Positions 1 through 6,566 of a DNA stretch of 14,443 nt are shown here, piece by piece (within the stretch, counting starts at the first letter, position 1; every line of letters begins with the position of its first letter). A program made the translations under genes and the position numbers. This DNA is from Pseudomonadota bacterium (GTDB lineage Bacteria > Pseudomonadota > Alphaproteobacteria > ATCC43930 > CGMCC-115725). Location: contig JAJYIC010000019.1 in NCBI GenBank assembly GCA_021790295.1, positions 1 through 14,443 of the forward strand, written 5' to 3'. The notes below the pieces were generated by a model. That model was given only the letters and a program-made list of their open reading frames with translations. It searched no databases and was not told the origin of the DNA.

Positions 1-2
1 TC

Positions 3-1097
3 GAACGCGCGCGCGAGCTTGCCCCCGAGCGCGAGGTCGTCTCGGTCTTTTTCGGCGGCGGCACCCCTTCTTTGATGCCGCCCGAAAGCGTCGCCCTTCT
101 CATCGACCGCGTCGGCCAATTGTGGCCCTCCTCTCCCGCTCTCGAAGTGAGCCTCGAGGCCAACCCCAATTCCGCCGAAAAGGAGCGCTTCCGCGCCTAT
201 CGCGAGGCCGGGGTGAACCGGCTTTCGCTCGGCGTTCAGGCGCTCGACGGGGAGGCTTTGAAGTTTCTCGGACGGCGCCACGACAAGGCCGAGGCGATCG
301 CCGCGATCGCCGCGGCGCGCGAGACCTTTGCCCGTTTTTCCTTCGATCTCATCTACGCCCGTCCGGGGCAAAGCGCTTCGGCCTGGCGGCGGGAACTCGG
401 GCAAGCGCTGCTCCTCGCCGGGGACCATCTTTCCCTTTACCAGCTTACGATCGAAGCGGGCACGCCCTTTGCCGCGCTTGCCGCAAAAGGCGCGTTTTCC
501 TTGCCGCAGGAGGACGAGGCCGCCTTTCTTTACGAGTTGACGCAGGAAATTCTCGGCCGCGCGGGGCTGCCGGCTTACGAGATCTCGAACCACGCCCGCC
601 CCGGAGGCGAATGCCGGCACAATCTCGCCTACTGGCGTTATGAGGATTATGTCGGGATCGGACCGGGCGCCGAAGGGCGGATCGGAACAGCGGGAGGCAA
701 ATCCGCGACGCGGCAGATAAGAAGCCCCGAAGCCTGGCTCGCCGCCGTCGAGGCCAAGGGAACGGGGCTTGCCGAATTGGTGCCTCTCTCGCGCCGCGAG
801 GTGGTCGAGGAAATGCTGATGATGGGTTTGCGGCTGAGCGAAGGGGTGCCGCGCCAAAGGCTCGAAAGGCTCGCGGGGCGCGGGCTCGAAGCGCTTTTCG
901 GCGGCGCCCTCCTTCCTCTCCTCGACGGAGGGTTTCTCACCCTCGATTGCGAACGCCTCGCCGCGAGCCCCGCCGGAAGAGAGCGCCTCGACGCGCTCCT
1001 TACGGCGCTCCTGGCGAAAATGAGCCTCAGTAGCCGAGATTCTCGAAGCTCCGCGGCGCCGCGCTCAAAACCTCTTCCCCTTCGGGCTCGACTTTGA
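3..1097 (+). CDS. hemW: Heme chaperone HemW (radical SAM, coproporphyrinogen III oxidase-like), 5' end missing
   Basis: The reading frame is open from the left edge, so the N-terminus, with the CxxxCxxC cluster motif that binds the radical-SAM 4Fe-4S centre, lies outside the window. Visible family signatures, in order, are FFGGGTPSL, the SLEANPNS strand, GVNRLSLGVQ, FDLIYARPGQ (usually DLIYGLPGQ), HLSLYQLTIEAGTPF, YEISNHARPG, then CRHNLAYWRYEDYVGIGPGAEGR, which is typical of HemW rather than true HemN. HemW is a cytoplasmic haem-binding protein thought to deliver haem to respiratory enzymes. In alphaproteobacteria it usually follows rph and rdgB. The frame runs about 25 residues past the usual C-terminal LLTALLAK and overlaps the convergent lipoprotein gene by 71 bp; that tail is probably unconserved read-through to the first stop. 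Confidence 0.93.
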   Translation, partial: ERARELAPEREVVSVFFGGGTPSLMPPESVALLIDRVGQLWPSSPALEVSLEANPNSAEKERFRAYREAGVNRLSLGVQALDGEALKFLGRRHDKAEAIAAIAAARETFARFSFDLIYARPGQSASAWRRELGQALLLAGDHLSLYQLTIEAGTPFAALAAKGAFSLPQEDEAAFLYELTQEILGRAGLPAYEISNHARPGGECRHNLAYWRYEDYVGIGPGAEGRIGTAGGKSATRQIRSPEAWLAAVEAKGTGLAELVPLSRREVVEEMLMMGLRLSEGVPRQRLERLAGRGLEALFGGALLPLLDGGFLTLDCERLAASPAGRERLDALLTALLAKMSLSSRDSRSSAAPRSKPLPLRARL

Positions 1098-2235
1098 GCA
1101 CGGCAAGAGCGCGCTCGACGAGGCCGTTGCGGGTGAAGCGAAAAAGACCGTCGACCCCTTTGAAGCCGCGCGGGTCGAGGATGGCGGCGCGCGAGAAAGG
1201 CTGCGCGCCTTGGCCTTCGGCGAGGACGGAGGCGAGACCCGCGGCGTCATAGGCCAGAGAGGAAAGGCGCGGCGGCTTATAGCCGTAAACGCGCGCAAAA
1301 TGGCGCGCAAATCCCCGCCAGCTTTGCGGATCGGGGGCGGCAAACCAGCCGCCGACAAGCGCCCTCTCGCTGCCGGTGCCGGGCTCGTCCCAAAGACCAC
1401 TGCCGAGGAGCCGGACCCGCCTCGTATCGAGACCGGCCGCCGCCAGATCGCGGGCGATTTTCTTCAGTCTTTCTCCCCCCTCCGGAAGCATCAAGGCATC
1501 GAACTTTGGGGCGGCCTGCGCGCCGGCGCCGGCTCCCGCCCCGCCTCCCAAAAGTTCGCCGACGGCCGCGGCAACGCCGCCCTTTTGCGGCGAATAAAAC
1601 GCGACCCCGAGAACCTCGCCCCCGCTTGTCGAGACCGCCTCGCGCATCGCCCGGACGACGAGATGGCCGTAAGGCGAATCGGGTGCGAGAGCGGCAAAGC
1701 GGCGGTAGCCCTGGTCGCGGGCATAGGCGATTTCGCGTATCACCTCTTCGCGCGGGAGAAAGCCGATCAGAAAGACGTTTCCGCCGGCAAGGCCGGTCGC
1801 GGTCGAAAACGCGATGACATTGATCCCGGCCTTCTGCGCGACCGGTTCGACCGCCCTCACTTCGCTTTCGAGAAGAGGACCGAGGATGAGTCGCGCCCCC
1901 TTTGCGATGACGGCTTTCGCCGCCTTTGACGCCCCTTCGGCGGTTCCTGCGCTGTCGCGCGGCAAAAGCTCTATGCGCTTGCCCCCGCTGTCGAACAAGG
2001 CAAGGGAGGCGGCATCGAGCATGGCCTTGCCGAGCTTGCGATTGGGACCAGAAAGGGGAAGGAGAAGTCCGACTTTTGCCGCAGAAGGTGGCGCGGGCGG
2101 GGGCGGATAAAAGGGCGCGGGTTGCGCGCGCGGCGGCGGCGCCGCTACCATCGGGGCCGGCCCGCAGCCGGCGAGGACGAGAGTGAGGAGAAGGGCGAAA
2201 GCTGAGGCGAACCGCCGGATCGTCAAGCGCGGCAA
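1027..2235 (-). CDS. LpoA/LppC-like penicillin-binding protein activator lipoprotein
   Basis: This is a 402-residue predicted lipoprotein. It has a basic n-region (MPRLTIRR), a hydrophobic stretch and a lipobox LAGC with the lipidated cysteine at residue 24. A proline/alanine-rich linker (about 26-52) leads to a type I periplasmic-binding fold starting at KVGLLLPLSGPNRKLG, with GARLILGPLLESEV and NVIAFSTATGLAGG typical of the LppC / penicillin-binding-protein-activator family. E. coli LpoA stimulates PBP1A in peptidoglycan synthesis. The alphaproteobacterial relatives lack its N-terminal helical TPR half, so the same job is an inference. A Gly/Ala run at about 230-242 is probably a flexible loop. 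The start is TTG: a good Shine-Dalgarno precedes it, no in-frame ATG occurs before the lipobox, and a later start would lose the signal peptide. It diverges from rsmI with 14 bp between start codons. Confidence 0.85.
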   Translation of the reverse strand: MPRLTIRRFASAFALLLTLVLAGCGPAPMVAAPPPRAQPAPFYPPPPAPPSAAKVGLLLPLSGPNRKLGKAMLDAASLALFDSGGKRIELLPRDSAGTAEGASKAAKAVIAKGARLILGPLLESEVRAVEPVAQKAGINVIAFSTATGLAGGNVFLIGFLPREEVIREIAYARDQGYRRFAALAPDSPYGHLVVRAMREAVSTSGGEVLGVAFYSPQKGGVAAAVGELLGGGAGAGAGAQAAPKFDALMLPEGGERLKKIARDLAAAGLDTRRVRLLGSGLWDEPGTGSERALVGGWFAAPDPQSWRGFARHFARVYGYKPPRLSSLAYDAAGLASVLAEGQGAQPFSRAAILDPRGFKGVDGLFRFTRNGLVERALAVLKVEPEGEEVLSAAPRSFENLGY

Positions 2236-2246
2236 GGAAAACCTCC
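2236..2246 (-). promoter_or_regulatory. Shine-Dalgarno that fixes a TTG start for the LpoA-like gene
   Basis: On the minus strand GGAGG (2246 to 2242) is followed by six bases and then TTG at 2235. The spacing is ideal, and this start alone gives a complete lipoprotein signal peptide. The site lies within a few bases of the divergent rsmI start, so each gene's promoter must sit inside the other's coding region or the two overlap. Confidence 0.6.
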
Positions 2247-2249
2247 GGC

Positions 2250-3200
2250 ATGGGCGGCAGGACCGTGGAGGACCCTAGCGGGCGCGGGCGCGCAAGTAAA
2301 CCCGGCTGCGGCGAGAAAGGCGCGGCGGCAGAGGAAAAGCCGCTCGCCCCCGGCCTTTATCTCGTCGCGACCCCGATCGGCAATCTCGCCGACGTCACGC
2401 TACGCGCCCTTTCGGTTCTCGCGAGCGCCGACCGCATCTGGTGCGAAGACACTCGTGTCACCGCGCGGCTTCTCGCTAGTTACGGGATCCGGAAGAAACC
2501 GCTCCAGCCCTACCACGACCACAACGCCGAGCGCGCCCGCCCGGCGATCCTTGCCGCATTGAGAAGAGGAGAGCGCGTGGCGCTCGTCAGCGACGCCGGC
2601 ACGCCTCTTATTTCGGACCCCGGATATAAGCTCGTGCGCGAGGCGCTCGCCGAAGGGCTTGCGCTTTCCGCGATCCCCGGTCCTTCGGCGGCGCTTGCGG
2701 CGCTTCTCGTTTCGGGATTGCCTCCCGACCGTTTTCTTTTCGCCGGCTTTCTGCCGCCGCGGCAAAAAGCGCGCCGGCGCGCGCTTGAGCCTTGGGCGGC
2801 GCTTCTCGCAAGCCTCATCTTTTTCGAGTCGACGCCTCGTCTCGGCGAAAGCCTCGCCGATATGGCGGCCGTCTTGGGCGAACGCCCTGCCGCCGTCGCC
2901 CGCGAGCTGACAAAGCTTCACGAAGAGGTGAGACGCGGGAAGCTCGGCGAACTGGCGGCTTATTACCGGGAAAAGGGTCCCCCCCGCGGGGAGGCGGTGA
3001 TCGTCGTCGGCCCGCCTGTTGCCGCCCCGCCCGCGCCCGCCGAGATCGATCTCCGGCTCGAAAAGGCTTTGGCGGCCCTTTCCGTGCGCGAAGCGGCGGC
3101 AAGGATCGCGGTCGAAACGGGGCTTCCCCGCGCCGCTATTTATCGCCGCGCCCTTGATTTGAAACGCGCGAAAGAGGGCGGGGATGAGCCCGGGGCCTAA
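2250..3200 (+). CDS. rsmI: 16S rRNA (cytidine(1402)-2'-O)-methyltransferase RsmI
   Basis: This is a tetrapyrrole-methylase-fold enzyme that puts the 2'-O-methyl group on C1402 in the decoding centre of 16S rRNA, using SAM. Signatures in order: GLYLVATPIGNLADVTLRAL (36-54), CEDTRVTARLL (65-75), VALVSDAGTPLISDPGYKLV (110-129), AIPGPSA (141-147), FLFAGFLPP, then LIFFESTPRL. Length (316) is slightly above the usual 280-300 because about 28 unconserved residues precede the conserved start. No Shine-Dalgarno stands before the ATG at 2250. An in-frame GTG at 2265 has AGGA just upstream and is a credible alternative. The 3' end overlaps yraN by 17 bp, so the two are probably translationally coupled. 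Confidence 0.95.
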   Translation: MGGRTVEDPSGRGRASKPGCGEKGAAAEEKPLAPGLYLVATPIGNLADVTLRALSVLASADRIWCEDTRVTARLLASYGIRKKPLQPYHDHNAERARPAILAALRRGERVALVSDAGTPLISDPGYKLVREALAEGLALSAIPGPSAALAALLVSGLPPDRFLFAGFLPPRQKARRRALEPWAALLASLIFFESTPRLGESLADMAAVLGERPAAVARELTKLHEEVRRGKLGELAAYYREKGPPRGEAVIVVGPPVAAPPAPAEIDLRLEKALAALSVREAAARIAVETGLPRAAIYRRALDLKRAKEGGDEPGA

Positions 3201-3585
3201 ATCGCGGGGCCGCAACTTGCAGCGCCGGCGGCGCGCCTTGCGCCGCGGCCGCGCCGCCGAGTGGCTGGCGCTTTGGCATTTGCGCCTCAAGGGCTGGAGC
3301 ATCCTCGCGCGGCGCTGGCGCTCGCCCCAAGGAGAGATCGATATTCTCGCGCGCAAAGGGGGGGTCCTCGCCGTGGTCGAGGTCAAGGCGCGCCGAGACC
3401 TCGAGACGGCGGCTTTTTCTTTGGCGACGCGGCAGAGAGGGCGCATCCTGCGCGCCGCCCAATCCTTTCTCCAGGGACGCCCGGAGCTTGCCGGGCTCGA
3501 TTTGCGATTCGATGTGATCCTTCTCGCTCCGTGGCGGCCTCCCCTTCATATCGAAGGCGCCTGGCGCGCCGACGAGCCGCCCTGA
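3184..3585 (+). CDS. yraN: YraN / UPF0102 family protein, nuclease-like fold
   Basis: This is a 133-residue UPF0102 protein. The family hallmark is the nuclease-like pattern GEIDILARK (50-58) followed by VVEVKARR (64-71); E51, D53, E66 and K68 match the PD-(D/E)xK arrangement of Holliday-resolvase-like enzymes. A strongly basic N-terminus (about 7-23) fits nucleic-acid contact. The cellular function is not established; only the fold and the possible nuclease site are known for the family. The ATG overlaps the rsmI 3' end, and the rsmI-yraN order is conserved from gamma- to alphaproteobacteria, which supports one transcript. Confidence 0.92.
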   Translation: MSPGPKSRGRNLQRRRRALRRGRAAEWLALWHLRLKGWSILARRWRSPQGEIDILARKGGVLAVVEVKARRDLETAAFSLATRQRGRILRAAQSFLQGRPELAGLDLRFDVILLAPWRPPLHIEGAWRADEPP

Positions 3586-3655
3586 CCTCTGCGCCGGAGC
3601 CGATTCGCGCGGGTCAAGCCTCTGTCGCCGCAACGAATTGCCGCAAGAGGGGAAA

Positions 3656-3680
3656 GTCTTCGCGGCTTGCCGCCGAAGAC
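3656..3680. other. Imperfect hairpin between yraN and the BON gene
   Basis: GTCTTC and GGC pair with GCC and GAAGAC around a five-base loop, with a two-base bulge on the left arm. No T-run follows on the plus strand, so it is not a standard terminator there. On the minus strand it is followed by TTTCCCC. It may mark the end of the rsmI-yraN transcript, but this rests on base pairing alone. Confidence 0.3.
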
Positions 3681-3705
3681 CACTCTCGCGCGGGAAGAGC
3701 GGGTG

Positions 3706-3734
3706 TTGGAAAAGGGGCGCAGTCGAGGGAGAAT
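3706..3734 (+). promoter_or_regulatory. Candidate sigma-70-type promoter of the BON-domain lipoprotein gene
   Basis: TTGGAA (3706-3711) and GAGAAT (3729-3734) are separated by exactly 17 bases; each box matches the TTGACA/TATAAT consensus at four of six positions. Transcription would start near 3741 and give a leader of about 25 bases. The 181-bp gap after yraN makes a separate promoter plausible. Chance matches of this quality are common, so confidence is low. Confidence 0.33.
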
Positions 3735-3735
3735 A

Positions 3736-3763
3736 AGAGAGTGTATCTCTCACGGGGGGTGAG
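3736..3763 (+). promoter_or_regulatory. Two overlapping small hairpins around the Shine-Dalgarno of the BON gene
   Basis: AGAGA (3736-3740) can pair with TCTCT (3746-3750). Alternatively CTCAC (3749-3753) can pair with GTGAG (3759-3763), which places the G-rich ribosome-binding sequence in the loop. The two pairings share bases 3749-3750 and so exclude each other. The GTG start follows at 3767. Confidence 0.3.
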
Positions 3764-3766
3764 ACG

Positions 3767-4480
3767 GTGTCAAACGGGCGTTCCTTCCTTTATTTTTCGA
3801 TCGCGCTCGGTTTGCCCATTCTGCTCGACGGCTGCGTCGGGATCGTCGTCGGAGGCGCCGTCGCCGGCAGCGCCGCGGGGGGTTATGTCGCCGGGCAGGA
3901 GCGAGGCGTTACCGGAGAATTCGACGACGCCCGCACCAAGACCGACATCGAGTTGGCGCTTGCCGCCTTGACCCCGCCTTTGCCGGCGGCGGTCGGGGTC
4001 AATGTTTACGAAGGCCGCACGCTTCTGACCGGCACCGCTTCGACGCGGCAGGCGAAAGAAGAGGCTGCCGATACGGCGCGCCGGGTCGCCGGCGTCAAGG
4101 CCCTTTACAACGAGATCGAAGTGCGCCCGCCCGAAAGCATCTGGGCCGAGGCAAGAGATAGCTGGATCTCGACCGAGTTGCGCTCCGATCTCACCTTCGA
4201 CCGGGAAATCCGCTCTCTCAATTACACGGTCAAGACCGTCGACGGGGCGGTGTATCTTCTCGGCTCGGCGCGCACGAAGGGCGAACTCGATCGCGCCGCC
4301 GCCTGGGCGCGGAATATTGCGGGAGTGAGGCGGGTCGTCTCGTTTGTCGAGATCCGCCCCGGCGCCTCGTTGGCGCAAGAGGGGCCGCCCGCGGCGGCAA
4401 AGGCTCCCTCGCCTGCGACCTCGCCGCCGCCGGCCGAGCCGGCCGCGCCGATCGAGATCCACAAACTTTCTTCGCTTTGA
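3767..4480 (+). CDS. Outer-membrane lipoprotein with two BON domains (DolP/YraP-like)
   Basis: This 237-residue protein has a signal-peptide-like N-terminus ending in LLDGC, so cysteine 23 is the likely lipidation site. Aspartate at lipobox position -2 is unusual. A glycine-rich stretch follows (about 26-43), then two BON domains (about 52-120 and 130-198), each with the helix-strand pattern and the GxxxLxG-like turns (GRTLLTG, GAVYLLG) of the family. A Pro/Ala-rich tail ends in HKLSSL. E. coli DolP is an outer-membrane lipoprotein that binds anionic phospholipid and helps keep the envelope intact, and it also lies near lpoA and yraN. The same role here is inferred from domains and synteny. 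The start is GTG, preceded by a G-rich Shine-Dalgarno. Confidence 0.87.
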   Translation: MSNGRSFLYFSIALGLPILLDGCVGIVVGGAVAGSAAGGYVAGQERGVTGEFDDARTKTDIELALAALTPPLPAAVGVNVYEGRTLLTGTASTRQAKEEAADTARRVAGVKALYNEIEVRPPESIWAEARDSWISTELRSDLTFDREIRSLNYTVKTVDGAVYLLGSARTKGELDRAAAWARNIAGVRRVVSFVEIRPGASLAQEGPPAAAKAPSPATSPPPAEPAAPIEIHKLSSL

Positions 4481-4507
4481 GCCCGCCCGCTTGAAGCGCC
4501 CGCGCCC

Positions 4508-4529
4508 GCGCCCGCAGAAAGGCGGGCGC
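4508..4529 (+). terminator. Weak GC hairpin after the BON gene
   Basis: GCGCCCGC (4508-4515) pairs perfectly with GCGGGCGC (4522-4529) across a six-base loop, 27 bases after the BON stop codon. No T-run follows, so any termination would be partial; the hairpin could instead stabilise the mRNA end. Confidence 0.25.
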
Positions 4530-4618
4530 CAAGTGTTCGACCGCGCGCGACGACCCTTGCGCCCTGACGGAGGGCGGCTTCTCGGTTATCTTTCAATGCG
4601 GCAGATCGGGAGGCCGGA

Positions 4619-5578
4619 ATGGGGCTTAGAGTTGCGATCCAGATGGATCCGATCGAAAGGGTCAACATCGACACCGATACGACTTTCGCCCTTGCGCTCG
4701 AAGCCCAGGCGCGCGGGCATGCGCTCTCTCATTACCTGCCGGAGGCGCTTTCCTGGCGGGAGGGCCGCGTTTACGCTCGAGGCCGCAGCCTCGAAGTTTT
4801 CCGCAAAAAAGACCAGCACTGCCGTTCCGGCGAATTCCGGGAACTCGACCTCGCAGGGTTCGACGTGATCCTGATCCGCCAGGATCCCCCTTTCGACATG
4901 GCCTACATCACCTCCACCCATCTCCTCGAACTTTTGCCGGACAAAGGGCCGCTCGTCGTCAACGACCCGGGCGCGGTCCGCAACGCTCCGGAAAAGCTTT
5001 TTGTTCTCCGCTTCGAGGAGCTGATGCCGCCGACCCTCGTCACGCGCAGCCGAGAGGAGGTGCGCGAGTTCTGGAAGGAGCACGGCGAGATCGTCTTGAA
5101 ACCGCTTTTCGGCGCCGGCGGAGCGGGCGTCTTCCATCTGCGGCAGGGCGACGAAAACCTCACCGCTCTCCTCGAACTTTACGAGACGATCCAGCGCGAG
5201 CCGGTGATGGTGCAGCGTTATCTCCCCGAAATCCGGGAGGGCGACAAACGCATCATCCTCATCGAAGGCGAGCCCAAAGGCGCGGTGATGAGGGTTCCGC
5301 CCGAAGGCGAAGCGCGCGCCAACCTCCATGTCGGAGGCCGCGCGGCGAGAACCGTCCTCTCGCCCCGCGACCGCGAAATCTGCGCCGCGATCGGTCCCTC
5401 TTTGCGCAAAGAGGGCCTGTTATTTGTCGGCATCGACGTCATCGGCGACTTTCTCACCGAGATCAACGTGACCTCGCCGACCGGCATCCAGGAGATCGCC
5501 CGCCTCGAAGGGCTGGATTTGGCGCCCTTCGTTTGGGACGCGATCGAAGCGCGCGTCGCCGCCCGGCGCCGGGAGTGA
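4619..5578 (+). CDS. gshB: Glutathione synthetase (ATP-grasp)
   Basis: The enzyme joins gamma-glutamylcysteine and glycine with ATP, the second step of glutathione synthesis, in the cytoplasm. Length (319) is typical of bacterial GshB. N-terminal MGLRVAIQMDPIERVNIDTD (1-20) is the family start. RQDPPFDMAYI (87-97), NDPGAVRNAPEKLF (115-128), IVLKPLFGAGGAGVF (158-172, ATP-binding loop), VQRYLPEIREGDKRI (198-212), GIDVIGDFLTEINVTSPTGI (271-290, metal and ATP ligands) follow in order. GGGAGG precedes the ATG at a normal distance and fixes the start. gshB beside rsmI-yraN is common in alphaproteobacteria. Only 10 bp separate its stop from that of the convergent methyltransferase. Confidence 0.96.
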   Translation: MGLRVAIQMDPIERVNIDTDTTFALALEAQARGHALSHYLPEALSWREGRVYARGRSLEVFRKKDQHCRSGEFRELDLAGFDVILIRQDPPFDMAYITSTHLLELLPDKGPLVVNDPGAVRNAPEKLFVLRFEELMPPTLVTRSREEVREFWKEHGEIVLKPLFGAGGAGVFHLRQGDENLTALLELYETIQREPVMVQRYLPEIREGDKRIILIEGEPKGAVMRVPPEGEARANLHVGGRAARTVLSPRDREICAAIGPSLRKEGLLFVGIDVIGDFLTEINVTSPTGIQEIARLEGLDLAPFVWDAIEARVAARRRE

Positions 5579-5588
5579 TTCGTCTTTC

Positions 5589-6239
5589 TCAGAAAGGCCC
5601 TTCGGCGCGCCCGGCGCGCAGGACGAAGTGGTAAGAAAGCGCTGCCAGAGGCTCGGCCCGCAACCCGAAAGAGGCGAGGCGCAGGACCGCCTCGGCCGCG
5701 GTATAAACATGAGCGCCGGGCGGGCCGACCGGGCGCTCGACGGCGCCATCCCAGTCGACAAAAAGGATAAAGCCCTGCGGCTTCAAAAGCCCGGCCATCT
5801 GCCGCAACGCCTCCTCGTCGAGCTCGTGCAAGACGTTGACCGCGAGGATGCGATCGGCGCTCGCCGCGAGGGCGGCCATTTCACCCGTCAGCATCGGCCG
5901 CAAATTGTCGAGCCTTTGGGCCGCAGGCTTGCCCCTCAGCAAGGCGAGCATCCTCTCTTCCCGGTCGAGCGCGATCACCGTCAGATCGGGACGGCTTTCG
6001 GCAAGAGGGATCGCAAAGGCTCCCGTCCCCGTCCCGAAATCGACGACGAGGGAGGCGGCGGGAGCCTCGAGAAGCGCGAAGATGCGCGCCGGCGGCAGAT
6101 AGTCGAAACGCTCCGGCTCGTCGAGGATCGCCGCGCGCTCGGGATCGAAGGCCCGCGGCTGCTTTGCGCCATGCCCGTGATGGGCATCGACGCCGCGGTC
6201 TCGATGCCTTTCCTCTCGATCCTCGGGTTTGGCGTTCAT
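5589..6239 (-). CDS. Class I SAM-dependent methyltransferase, substrate unknown
   Basis: A 216-residue protein with a Rossmann methyltransferase core: motif I VVDFGTGTG (65-73), an acidic residue ending strand 2 (IALDREERML, D92), and VNVLHEL (134-140) followed by LLKPQGFILFVDWD (151-164) as motif-III-like strand. The substrate cannot be told from sequence. The first 30 residues are polar, with a histidine cluster (H12, H20, H21, H23), then RAFDPERAAILDEPERF, a helix seen in small ArsM/UbiE-like methyltransferases. AGAGGA stands eight bases before the ATG and supports the start. It converges on gshB and diverges from the transporter gene; nothing ties it to either. Confidence 0.82.
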   Translation of the reverse strand: MNAKPEDREERHRDRGVDAHHGHGAKQPRAFDPERAAILDEPERFDYLPPARIFALLEAPAASLVVDFGTGTGAFAIPLAESRPDLTVIALDREERMLALLRGKPAAQRLDNLRPMLTGEMAALAASADRILAVNVLHELDEEALRQMAGLLKPQGFILFVDWDGAVERPVGPPGAHVYTAAEAVLRLASFGLRAEPLAALSYHFVLRAGRAEGPF

Positions 6240-6566
6240 TAGGTTCCTCTTCTCGATCCGCTTTTGCCGACGGGGCGATAAGGACGCTCTAGAAACGCGG
6301 CCCCGAACACGGTTTTCGCCGCGCCGCGGCCACGACGATTACTCAGACAGCCTCCAAAGCTGATGCCTTGCCTTACCGTTGGCAAATGATTTCGCGGCGG
6401 CCGGATCGCCGGATCGAGAAGCTACAGGCGGTGGTATACCAGCGTTTCTGCAAGTCTGCCATGCTCCAGGCGCATTCTATTGCCGCCTGCGAAACGGGTT
6501 ACGCTCGCTTACGCCCGGCACAAAGGGGCGGCGCCGCAATCGATAAAAAACTAAGGAGGGACGCCG
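6240..6566. other. 327-bp intergenic leader between the divergent methyltransferase and transporter genes
   Basis: No credible gene is seen here; one 71-codon open frame has no family features. It should hold the promoters for both flanking genes. Visible structure is a TGGTATACCA palindrome, a loose TTGCC-N8-GGCAA inverted repeat (6368-6385) and a repeated CCGGATCG pair near 6401-6416. AAGGAGG at 6553-6559 is a near-perfect ribosome-binding site for the transporter. I could not place a convincing -35/-10 pair. Confidence 0.5.
6432..6441. promoter_or_regulatory. Perfect palindrome TGGTATACCA, candidate GntR/FCD-family operator
   Basis: TGGTATACCA is a perfect 10-bp dyad, 125 bp upstream of the transporter start. 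The pattern TGGTnnACCA is the typical core bound by FadR/FCD-subfamily GntR regulators, which often control organic-acid uptake and catabolism. No such regulator is encoded in the window, and I did not see the site before the other accessory genes. Confidence 0.4.

Noticed and set aside
1210..1929. 239-codon plus-strand open frame antisense to the LpoA-like gene
   Set aside because: Arg/Pro/Gly-rich shadow translation of a well-supported minus-strand gene. The same applies to the other long antisense frames at 2400-3446, 7896 onward, 9256-10491, 10758-11723 and 12234-13244.
5584..5596. CTTTCT-C-AGAAAG dyad in the gshB/methyltransferase gap as a bidirectional terminator
   Set aside because: The loop would be a single base and there is no GC-rich stem or T-run, so it is unlikely to terminate.
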